DNA from: Cyanophora paradoxa
Taxonomy: Eukaryota > Glaucocystophyceae > Cyanophorales > Cyanophoraceae
Direction of reading: 5' to 3'
Assembly: GCA_004431415.1 (NCBI GenBank)
Contig: QPMI01000491.1
Coordinates: forward strand, 62,001 to 126,000
DNA: 64,000 nucleotides
Shown here: positions 26,344 through 36,700 of the stretch, one piece after another
How positions within the stretch are numbered: position 1 is the stretch's first letter
Layout: each line of letters starts with the position of its first letter
Notes under the pieces: generated by a model
Told to the model about the DNA's origin: nothing
What the model saw: only the letters and a program-made list of their open reading frames with translations
Database searches by the model: none
Position numbers and translations under genes: made by a program

Positions 26344-27442
26344 CTCGAGCTCGGCGGCGCGCTGCTTGAGGGCCTCGTGCTCGCCCTTGAGGCCCTGGAA
26401 GGCCGTCACCGCGCTGCGCAGCTTGCCGCCGGCCTCCGCCAGCCGCTCCGACGACTCCTTCGCCGCCTTCTGAGACTGCGCCGCCCGCCGCCCGTCAGCC
26501 CGTCAGCCCGGGCCGTTCGCCTTGCGGGAGGGGCGGCCCGGCCCGGCTCGCCTCGTCGCGCTCCTTGCGGGCCTCGTTGCGCTCGGCCTGGAGCCTGCGG
26601 AGCTGGCCCTCGATGGCGCCGCGCTCCTCCTCCGCCGAGCGCGCCTGCTCGTCGATCGTCTCCGCCAGCCGCTGCACCTCCGCCTCCAGCTCCGCCACCC
26701 GCGCCGCCGCCGCCGCCGCCGCCGCCGCGCCCCCCGCCGGGGCCGCGGGGGCGCCCTGGCGGATCTTGTCCTGCAGCCGCTCCGTCTCCTCGAAGAGGGC
26801 GTCCCGCTCGGCAGAGACTGCGGCGTAGAGCTCGCCCCGCAGCTTCAGCTCCTTCTCCAGCTCCGCCACGCGCGCCTCGGCCTGCGCGGCGCCGGCGGCC
26901 TCCCCCGCGGCCGGCCGCGCCTCGAGCTCCTTCACGCGCTCGCCGAGGCGCGCGAGCTGCTCGTCGGCCTGCGCCTTCTCCAGCCGCAGCTTGCTGAACG
27001 CCTCCGCCAGCTTCCGCAGCTTCGCGTTCGCCTTCTCCAGCTCGTCGCCGCCGCCGCTCTCGGCCTGCCGAGATCCATCGGCGGGCGCGAGGCGGCGGCA
27101 AGCGCGGTCGTAGGAGGCGCAGACCTTGGCCTTGAGCTCGTTCAGCTCCTTTCGCAGCGCATCGCGCTCCTCGCCGACGCTCACAGCCAAATCCGCTGCG
27201 TCGTTCCTCGCCTCCTCCAGCTCCCGAATGCGCGCCTGGAGCGCGGCCTGTGCGAACGAATCAAAAGATGCACGCGGGAGGCGAGCGAAGGCCGCGCGGG
27301 CGGCATCGAACGCAGAACGCCGAATGCGGCTGGCCGTGGGCGCCGCTCGGTGAAACACGCGAAGCTAGCTGGCACTAGAAGACCGCTAGCGAGCAAGAAG
27401 CGTCGATCCCTCCCCTGCTCCCGAGCTCACCTCATCCGCCAT
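20351..27442 (-). CDS. Golgin-like long coiled-coil protein with C-terminal membrane anchor
   Basis: The start ATG at 27,442 encodes MADE, then a GTGAGC...CACAG intron, then a heptad-rich exon (ALQARIRELEEARNDAADLA). Almost the whole protein, in many exons, is Ala/Glu/Arg-rich coiled coil (RLAEAEEAAA, AEARAAELKE). Toward the C-terminus low-complexity coil gives way to ordinary sequence: RELLQRLHASGQPTIPGA (about 21,200), LEGPTESTLLHSLIDRQ-like (about 20,990), the acidic RDVGFAPSPEDPEESDSDSE (about 20,870-20,815) and DGYRPTATLVPWGVFGGPDS (about 20,745). The last exons encode RLCFLNALFF spliced to GALFLLYFFMIS, a single hydrophobic segment, then a 14-residue tail and TGA at 20,353-20,351. A long coiled coil plus a C-terminal membrane anchor is the plan of Golgi tethers such as golgin-84 and CASP. 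I infer that role from architecture only. The coil region carries tandem exon duplications. It is convergent with the LamG gene (292 bases apart) and divergent from the SWIB gene. Confidence 0.72.
24420..25300. repeat. Tandem exon-plus-intron duplication, ~313-bp unit
   Basis: Segments starting GCCGAGGACGCCGCCTGCGG at 24,592 and at 24,905 are nearly identical across coding and intron sequence, including the block CGGCCGCAGTTCTGTGTGCG (24,623) and its counterpart about 313 bases later. A third, more diverged copy follows near 25,217, and a partial copy precedes from about 24,420. Each unit encodes one stretch of coiled coil (FELEGRLAEAEEAAA followed by EARAAAAEAR) with its own intron. The coil therefore grew by duplicating whole exon-intron units. 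Confidence 0.75.
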
Positions 27443-27590
27443 GTCGCCCCCCGCCGGCGCTCCGTGTGGCTGGAGCGGCCCCGCAACGACAAACGCACTT
27501 CCTCCGCGTGCGGCCGGATGCCCTAGTTCGCTCGCCGACGAAAGCGCGACCACACGCCGTACCCCCAGAAAGAAAAAAGAGCGAAGCGCG
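27443..27590. promoter_or_regulatory. Bidirectional promoter region, golgin-like / SWIB genes
   Basis: Only 148 bases separate the inferred start codons of the two divergent genes, so both promoters and 5' leaders must share this segment or reach into the opposite gene. No TATA box is evident. If the SWIB gene instead begins at the in-frame ATG at 27,441, the two first exons would overlap. Confidence 0.5.
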
Positions 27591-29917
27591 ATGAAAGAGC
27601 CCAGCGAGAAGGAGATCAAGAGCTTCCTGCGCGAAACACTCCTAAATGAGGACCTCGACGTGCGCCGCCGCCTCCGCCGCCGCCCGTTCAGTTTGGCCTG
27701 ACGCGCCGGGCAGCAACTGACCGTCAAGATGGTGCTCGTTAAGCTGAACGGTGAGCGTGCATGCATATCGCTCGAGCTAGCGTCGCCCGCCGGGGCTGGA
27801 ATAGGCCCTCGGCCGAAATCGCTCCGAAGCTCGCGAAGCTGAGCCCGGCACGCCGATTCCGACCGAGGAGCTCTTTCTCAGCATCGGAGCAAAGATCCTT
27901 AGCTTAGCTCCCGTGCGCGGCCCGGAGCGCGTGGGCGCTTACTGCGCCCCCGCAGAGCGTTTCAGCATCGACTTCTCCGAGAAGAAGAAGAAGGTCAAGG
28001 CGTGGCTCGAAGAGCTCATGAACGTGCGCGGCGCTGCGTGCGGCCCGCGCGCGGCGCGCTCCGATCGTCCCGCGCGCGCAGGAGGAGGAGAAGGCGAGCT
28101 CGGAGGAGGACGCGAAGAAGAAGACGCCGAAGCGGATCAGGTGCGGCGGGCCGGCCGGGCGCGGGCGGGCGCGGGGCCTCGCCGGCGACCCCGGGGCCGC
28201 GCGCGCCGCAGCGCGGCGGACGTGGCGCGGGCGACGGCGACGCCGCAGCGGCCGGGGTCGGAGAAGAAGGCGAAGGCGACGCCGTCCGCCAGCAGCAGCA
28301 AGAGCGCCTCCAAGGTACCCGTACCCCCCCCCGGCGCTCCCGACCGGCCCCGGCCGAGACGCCCCCTTCCCCCCGCCCCCCGCCGCCCGCCGACGCGCCG
28401 CCGGCAGAGCGGGCGGTCGGAGCGGTCGGAGAGGAGGGCCGGCGGCTTCCCCACGTGCAAGCTTAGCGAGAAGTTGACCGAGTTCCTGGGGGTAGACAGC
28501 CTCACGCGGGGCGAGGCGCGTACCCCCCGCCCCCGCAACCCCCCCCCCCACCCCCCCGTGCCTTCTCCGTCCCGCCCCGCCCCGTCGCGCGCACCTGACG
28601 CCGCCACGCCCCGTACCCCCTCTCCCTTCCGCCCTCCCGCAGGTGGTGAAGGCGATCTGGGACTACATCAAAGAGTGCGCGGGATTCGCTGTACCCCCCT
28701 CGCCCGCCCGCCCGCCCGCCCGCCCGCCGACGTGCCCCGCCCGCCGCCGCGCGCAGGCGCGGCCTGCAGAACCCGAACAACAAGTGCCCTCCCTCTCGCC
28801 CTTCCGCGCCCGCGCGCCCCCTGCAGCTGACAAGATGCACTGCGGTGCGCGGCGGCAGGCGGGAGATCCACTGCGACGCGAGGCTTACGGAGCTCCTCGG
28901 GGTCGACAAGTGCACCATGTTCTCCATAAACAAGTTCCTCGCCCCGGTCCGCCCGCCCCGCCCCCTCCCTCCGCCCCGCCCCGCGCAGAAGCGGCGGCGG
29001 CGCCGCCGCTCGGTCCGGTTCCTGAGCGCCGTGGGCGCAGCACATCCAGGGGTCGGACGGGAAGGGCAAGCGTAAAATGGAGCGGGGGGAGGGCGAGGAC
29101 GGGGAGGGCGGAGAGGGGAAGGAGAGGAAGAAGCGGAAACCGTCGGGCGGCCTCGCAAAGCTCTGCGCCCTCTCCCCCTCCATGGCCGCCTTCCTCGGCG
29201 TCGACCGCCTCCCCCGCACCGAGGTCGTCAAGCGCATCTGGCGCGTACCCCCTCCCCCCGCCCCCCGGTGTCCCCTACCCCGTGCCCCCCGGCGCGCTGA
29301 ACGCCGTACACCCCCATCCAGGGCGTACATCAAGGAGAAGGAGCTGCAGGACCCGAAGGACAAGCGCAACGTGCGCGGCGCCGGCGCGGCGCCGGGGCCG
29401 GGGCCGCCTGCGGGGGGCGCCGCTGACGCGGAGCCTGGGCCCCTTGTGCAGATCATCTGCGACGAGACGCTGAGCGCGGCGTTCAAGGGGGCGAAGAAGA
29501 TGACCATGTTCTCGATGAACAAGCTCCTCTCGCAGGACGGCCACGTCCGCGCCCTCGAGGAAGTGCGTGGTCGTGGGCGGGCGGGCGGCCGCCCGCGCCC
29601 TCGCCTTGTCTCTTTCTTCCGTCCGCGCTGATTGTTCGGCCCGCGCGCAGACGACGGCCGTGCTCGCCAAGGAAGAGGAGGAGGAGGAGGAGGAAGATGA
29701 GGAGGAGGGCGAGGAGGAGGAGGAGGAGGAGGGGGGCGCGGCGGAGGTGCCGGCGACGAAGCAGGAGCCGGTCGCCGTGAAGCAGGAGCCGGCGGGGGCG
29801 GCGGCGGCGGCGGCAGCGACGGCGGCGGCGGCGGTGGCGGCGGCGGCTGTCAAGAAGGAGGAGAGCGAGGAGGAGGAGGGCGACGGGGAGGACGAGGACG
29901 TCGATCTCGACAACTGA
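27591..29917 (+). CDS. DEK C-terminal domain plus two SWIB/MDM2 domains, acidic tail
   Basis: The first exon (27,591) reads MKEPSEKEIKSFLRETLLNE and the next QLTVKMVLVKLN. FSIDFSEKKKKVKAWLEELM (27,961-28,020) completes a DEK-C-like helical domain. A Lys/Ser linker follows. SWIB domain 1 is assembled from KLSEKLTEFLGVDSLTRGE, VVKAIWDYIKE, RGLQNPNNK, EIHCDARLTELLGVDKCTMF and SINKFLAPHIQG. SWIB domain 2 has LAKLCALSPSMAAFLGVDRL, TEVVKRIWAYIKEKELQDP, and IICDETLSAAFKGAKKMTMF with MNKLLSQ. The tail is almost all Glu/Asp/Ala with VKQEP and VKKEE, which look like SUMO consensus sites, ending DVDLDN and TGA at 29,917. DEK-C/SWIB proteins such as yeast Uaf30 act in rDNA and chromatin transcription, so a nuclear role is inferred. 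Two introns inside the SWIB domains, at 28,516 and 29,241, must begin GCGCGTACC to keep the domain in frame, which makes them GC-AG introns. Confidence 0.87.
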
Positions 29918-30739
29918 TCGCGGGCCCGTACCGAGGGCTGCCCGGACGGGATTTAGCTTTAGCGCAGCGTACCCCTCTAGCGTAGGCGCTCATGATCAGC
30001 GACATGCAGCACTAGTGAATTTTCGCACGTGTCCGCTGGGGGTGAATTGCAGGTCATGTAATTTACTGCGAAAACCACGAAATCAAAGAGGGTCCAGGGT
30101 GGCGAACCTTCCCCCGCCCCCCCTCGCCCCCTCGCCCCCTCCCCCCCCCCCCCGCCCCCTCCCTCCCTCCCCACCTCTCCCACCCCTCCTCCCTCCCCAC
30201 CTCTCCCCGCCCCCTGCCCTCCTCGCCCTTGCAGCTATCCCGTCCCTGGGGTGTGTGCTTGACCTTTCACTCTCAAATATTAATTGAAATTGTGGAACTA
30301 GACCTAGATCTTGCTTGACCTCGAAGCCCACTGCCCGCCCCGCCCCCTGCCCCCCCCCCCCCCCCCCCCCCCCCGCCCCCGCCCCCCGCCCCCGCCCCGC
30401 CCCCCACCCTCCTTCCATCTGAGTACCTCCGAGCTACAGCTGCATTGAATAGTAGACAATGTTATTCAATTAAATCGATGCTGTACAGAAGTGCTCTCAT
30501 TAACCATTTACACCTAACATGAACAAGTATGTCGCTGCGTATTGGTGTCTATATATATATAGCTATCGAGTTAACGTTCAAGCTGCTATGTGTCAAAGGA
30601 ACATCGCATTTCAGAACAGGCAGAACACGCAAGTTGCCTTGAGCTTCACCGAACTTTGTCTTCGAAATTCCTCACTGACCAATTTGGGTCGACCGCTGAT
30701 CATAAAAAGTTTGGGTCCGTTGACTTTGATTTACTTGAT
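29918..30739. other. Intergenic region between convergent genes, with long poly-C/CCT tracts
   Basis: No coding exon is supported. Two C-rich low-complexity blocks dominate (about 30,105-30,230 and 30,325-30,415, including uninterrupted C runs of 15 or more). The remainder is AT-richer and presumably holds the 3' ends of both flanking convergent genes. Confidence 0.6.
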
Positions 30740-33700
30740 TTACACCGGCGGCGCCGCCGGCGCCGCGGCCGGCTGGACGTCGACGCGGTTCGGGTTGCGG
30801 CGCCGCCGGACGACGATGACGACGACGACGGCGACAGCGACGATGGCGAGCACGGCGCCCGCCGCTCCGACCGCCGCCGCGATCGTCAGCGTGTTCGACG
30901 AGGACTCCGCGGCGGCCGGGATCGGGCTCGACGCCGGATTCGCGGTCCCGCCGGGGACCGGCGAGTCGACCGAGACGGGGGCGCTCACAGGCGCCGTCAC
31001 AGCCCCTCGGAGGGCGCCTGCAGATAAGAAATTAAAGGCTTCGCCGTTGACGTCTACGCATGCGCACCGGCGTTCGCCACGATCTGGACGCCCGTGACGC
31101 GGACGCCGTTGACGACAAGCGCGCCGGCGAGGGCCTTCTGCTGGATCGAGACGGCGAGCGCCTCTGCCGTCACGTTGCTCCCCGCCGCCGCCGTGACCTC
31201 GATCTGCCGCGACGTTTCAGATACACTTAAAGACTAAGCGATCGTGCCGTCTCACCGTGAGAACAACGGATCCCTCCCGTCGGCTGAGGACCTTGAATCG
31301 CGATACCGGCACGCCCTCGAGCTCGGCGAGCCCCGCCAAGAACTGCGCGAAGGCGGCCACGGATCGGCGCCGCGAATTAATATTGGAGCAGGCACTCGCA
31401 CGCACTCGCGCGTCGCTCGCGTTGGTCCACGTCGCGTAGTTGCCGTCGAGCACCAGCAAAAGCACGGAGGAGGTCGGGGCCGCGGCGAAAATGTCCGCCG
31501 AATTGACCTGGTATGCCTTCACGGCCGAGACCTAGATTGAAAACGGGCGGCTTGAGAAAGCAACGAACGTGCCATGATGCACAGACAAAGCGTAAGATAC
31601 TTTCGCACCATCGCCGCCCATCCCTGGGACTGTATGACGCCGTTGCTCTGGAAACGGATCACGAGCTTGCTTCCAAGGGACTGCACTGCTGGTGGCGGGA
31701 GCTCCGGGCTCCCTAAAAAGCAGCCATCAGGGAAAGAATAGTATAAAGCAAATTAAATTAAAGGGATCCGTGAACCTGAAATATTGAGGAGAAGATCGGC
31801 GTTTTGCATGGGTTGAAGAGTACCAGTACTGGTGCTGACTGTCCCGTTCGCCGCATTCGAAGTCGACGTCGTCGCATTCAAAAGTCGAACTTCTTTCGCC
31901 GCGATCGAGCTCGAGGCCGTTGAAGCGAGCAGACCGGACACCATTGTGTCGATCACCTGCCATTGTACAAGTCGAGCGCGCAAGATCTATAGCTATATAT
32001 AGCTAGAGCCTCGCACCTGAAGAAAGTCGACGCCACCCTCAGTCGACAGGAACGTTGTGTTGAAAACAAGCGACGCTCCCACGGGTCCCTCCACCGTCCT
32101 AAATTAAAGGGGATGTGATCATGAGCTAACTTAGTTAACGGGTTCCATCAATCACAATCTAGATCTTTGCCCACCAGGTGCACAGCGCGTCCGGGAGATA
32201 CGTGAAGGAAGATTCTTGCCCGTTGCTCGCGACGGCGACGACGCTCCCGAGCTTGTCCAGAGCAAGCTTGATTTCGCCGTTGCACGCTTGCTTGTCTGCA
32301 GCAACAATCGATATTACATCCACAATCACAGTCAGAGAATTGAGGCCGACCTTTCCTATAGGAGGCGCGGAAGCCCTGGAAATTGTTGACGCGGTCAGAG
32401 GTAAATGTCACGTAGGCTCGCCCCGACGAGGCGGCGACCGCCCGGCCCTCGGGATTCACAGCGCCCGAAATCTCGGCGATCAAGCGGGCGTCGGCGCTGG
32501 GCCCGTCGTAGACGCGGATGAGGTCTTGGCCGGGCTCCGTGTCGACGAAAGTGAAGTTGAGGAGAATCGATCCGTTGCCCGGCGGAGAAACGAGCCACGC
32601 GCAGAGCGAGTTCTCCACATACGGCTGGCTTCCGGAGCCATCGTCGAAGGTTCCTTCGCTAGTGTTTAACTGCGTAAGGCGCGCGCAGAGCTGCTCCGGA
32701 GGCGGGACGTCCCAATACTCGAAGAGGAATCCTTCGCCCGTGTTCGCAGCGTTGGACACGAAGTACACAGTGAGGGCAGTGATGCCCTCCGACGAGATGA
32801 ACGACGTCTGATTGAAGGCATCACCGGCGCTGGTTCCGACGGTGCTGGCGTTGTAGGACCCGGAGAACTTGCCAAGGATGGAGCCCTTCGTCGAGGCGCC
32901 GTCGATGACGGAGACGAAGTCGAAGCCCTTCTCGAGCGCGAGCTCGCGAAGCTCGACCCGCACGCGCCCACCGGAGCTCGAGTGCACCACCCTGCGCAGG
33001 ACCGAATCAGAACCGCGCAGGCCAGGCCCGGGCAGGTGAGGAAGGAGACCAAGCGCAGGCGGTCTTGTCGGAGTAAGGGCGGTCGCCAGACCCATCCGTG
33101 AAGTTGCGGCGCTCGAGGGTCGCGTTGAGCGTCTGCGCCGCCTCGCAGTAGCGGACCGTGGTGTACGTGGCCTCGAAGCCCTGCAGCGGCTCGAGGCCGG
33201 ATGATTGGAAGACGACCCTGACGCTGGAGCCCGTGGACTCGTAGAAGAACGTGTTCCGCTCTGTTGTGTTGCCACGGACGAACGGGCCGGAGCGCTCCGC
33301 TGCCGCCACGTAGCTTCTCCCTGCTTCCCGCTTCAGCGGTGTGCCAAATTTCTATAATTTAGAGCTGCGATCTAGAGCCGCGGCACCTTCAAATATGGTG
33401 ATCGTGGCACCACCCGCCTCCAAGTCAATGAACGTGAAATTCAGTTGCAGGAAGCCGGGGGAGTCCGTTTTCAGGACCCTGCGCAGTTGAAAATGGAATG
33501 GTCAGATCTCGCGATCGTGCAGCTAGCCGAATTGCAATTCGGAGTTCGAGTGAATCGGATGGTATATACCATGAGCAGAACGTTTCCGGCCTGTACAGAG
33601 CGTCCCCGGAGCCATCGTTGAACGAGCCCGAGCCGGCAGGCTCGATGCGGCGCCTCGCGCAGTAGGGCGTTGATTTGGCTGCTCGCGCGTCAAGACAGCC

Positions 33701-36700
33701 TATATTCGTCAAAGAAAGGCAATAGACCGGTTTTGTAAGTCGCTGTGAATCCGTTGCTGAGCTCTGCAAGGCTTCCAGAGACGAAGGTGACGGTCATAGC
33801 ACTTCCAGACGAGCGGACGGTGAAGGGAACTGACGGCGTTCCAGAGGTCCTGTTCAAAAGAGTAGCCGATGTATCTGGGCCGTCATAAATCTGGGTTCAA
33901 GAAATGAGGAGACGATTGAATCTGGCCATGGAGGCCAAAAGTGCTGGAATCGATATCGATGCTCACCCTCACAATGCCGCTATCAGCTTTCGTTGCGAAT
34001 GATGTGAAGGTCAATTCTATCGGAGATTGACTGGTGCTCACAAGTTTCCTGAGAACGCAGATGTAGAATTTTTCGAATCAATGGAGTTTTTGAGGAGACC
34101 CATGGCCATGCAAAAATGACGCACCACTCGCAGTTAGTATTTGTCCCGTAATTAAAAGGACCGCTACCGTCGCTCAATGTGCCCTCTGAGTACACGTATA
34201 TTGTTTCTGAACCCTTGCAGAACTGGTAGTAAAAAAGAGTGAAGCCGCCAGCGCGCGTATAAGAGTCGGAAGTCCATGTCACGAGCAGATAGTTGGACGG
34301 ATAGGCGAATAGCCTCGAAGGCGAAACCCGAAAGATGTTGGGGGTATTGGTGCCAACTCCAACATCCGTGCCCAGAACACCCGAGGCTACGTATGATTTG
34401 TTGACCCTTCCATCGACCATGTGGAAAACCGTAACGAAATCGTATCCTGCGAAAGCTTTTGATTCGCGCGCTGAAAAGATTTGAATTCGCAATCGTGAGA
34501 TCGTACCCTTTTCGGTGCTGAGATTGTCGAAAGACATCACCACATCGCCAGTGCCGGGTGGCATAATGGCCCAGTTGCACTCCATGTTGTCGATATAATT
34601 TCGGCGAGGACCGCTACCGTCCGTCACGCTCCCCGAAGGGCCAAACAGTTTGACCGGCCGGGAGAGCGAGGAAGCGCAAACTGCACCACCGCACGCGACG
34701 GCATCTTAGATGACATATATTCACGACGATATATATAATTAGATATACGAATACTTTATTGACGCACGTGGATTATAATCAATTGAGATGCCAGCAGCAG
34801 CAGTCGTCGATTCCATGCCGAAGCGAAGAATTAAGGGGAAGCCAGAGTAGGGAATGTCCCAGTAGAGGTCTTCAGTCAGAGCAGGGTAGACTATCCAACG
34901 CCCCAGCCAACGGCGATCAGTAGTAGTACGGCGAGTGCAATCTTCGGTCGTGTACGTGTACGAGCGCTTGTACCACGGCGCCCACGAGTACGGAGCATAC
35001 GTCCCCGTCACCGTATTCTCCTCGCAGACTTGCAGCATGTCGTCAGGCCCTGTTGAGAGGAATCACCGTCTGTCGGGTCTCCGGATCCATCGGAAAACGA
35101 AAGAGAGCACCTAGCACTGTTCCTTCTTTGAAAGTGACATATCCAGTGTTCACTCCGTAAAGAATGAACTCGCATTTCTGCGAGGTACCATGAGACGACT
35201 TCGCTCAATGCGATGTCTGACCTATAGCTACGTACCAGTCCCTCGGTGTAAGGGAAAGGCCCGCTGCCGTCTGTGATTGTGGCTGCCCCCCAAACGCTTG
35301 CGCGTCCGTTGCACATTTGCCACCACGTAAGAGTAAAGCCGTTGGCTTCCGTATTTGCGGCAGAATCGCTCGTGAAGAGCACGAACACTTGGGTTCGCTT
35401 GGTCGAGCTTGATATATAGTCTGTGTAGACTGGCGTCAAGCTCGAGCTAGGAATGATCATTTCGGCCACCGAAGGGTAGCCGGAGTCAAAAACCTGATCG
35501 ATATGAAATTAAACGTGAGTTCGAGGTTAATCAATGCAATTGAAAAACTGGCAAAGCAATGCGATGCGAATTCCATTGGGGAGCCGCGCACCTGGAGCGT
35601 GTCGCCAGAGCCGAGAGACTTGCTGATGTTGAATACGATTGGCCCCGTTCCGAGAGGATTGATGATCCACCCGCACTTTGTCCCGGGGCGGTACTTCGAG
35701 GCCCCGCTTCCGTCTGTGATCGTTCCGGACTTCGCGAAAATGTTTGATCCTTCAGGCACACGCTGGATCCCATCGCAGAAGACCTTCCCTCCGATCGCTG
35801 TTCGACCGGTCTCAATTGAGAGCTCAAGCTAAAGGGTTTAAGCCTCCTTTTGCTGAGTGCTAGCTATAGCGTGCGCGTGCGAACGCACCGACGGAGACCG
35901 TCACTGATATCTTGATGGAAGAGGTGAGGTCCAAAACGTCTGTTGCTGTGATTGTGAGCTCAGTAGTGCCGACGGAAGCAGCCTGGTAGCTAGGTCAGAA
36001 ACGCTGCAGACAGATGCGCGGCAGATCCAGATGCAGACGCGGAGCTTTCAGGATCACCTTGAAGCCGAGCATGAATTTATGATCGGGAAATCTCTCGAGG
36101 AGATGATAGTCTTCGATCGTCAGAGACGAAGAGGAAACCACTGACTCCGCAGAGCTTTGTACGGTGAAGGTCATCTCGTCCGGGAACTGGTCCGACAGAA
36201 TTTCGAAAAACTCGAACGCTGACTGATCAAGAGGCGTGGTGATAGTTGTAGGGGCTCCCCTGAATCTCGGTGCTGCATTCGATTGCAAGGCTTCAGAAAG
36301 GCTTTCCTTCGATTGAGTTGAGCACCACTAGCATACGCATGCGCACGATTTGCGATAAGGACAGTGATCGTCCTCCGGCTTGTCTGCCCGATGTAGTCGC
36401 GGGCCGAAAGAGTGACCACGGCCGTGCCCTTCGCATTTTTCACTGTTTTGAGAATGACCTTCCCACTGTCGATGCGAGCCGTGACGCTGGAAGAGTCCGA
36501 CTCGACGCGCAATACAAGCTCTCGCTTCTCACAATCGAAGATGGCACAGAGAACTGTATTCCGCCGCTTGGCTGTGAATGCAACTGGCAGCTCCGTAGCT
36601 ACAGCCTCGTCCGAGCGAAGAGTGACGAAGTCGGACTCGAGCGAGAGCTCCGGGGCTGCCGTGCCAGAAACAGCTTGAGTTTATTTTGAAAGATATATAA

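Noticed and set aside
20441-27000. Long plus-strand frames (up to 1,105 codons from 22,521) opposite the coiled-coil gene
   Set aside because: They are Arg/Pro/Leu-rich shadows of the minus-strand Ala/Glu/Arg coil. They lack an intron pattern or family similarity, while the minus strand has heptads and a membrane anchor.
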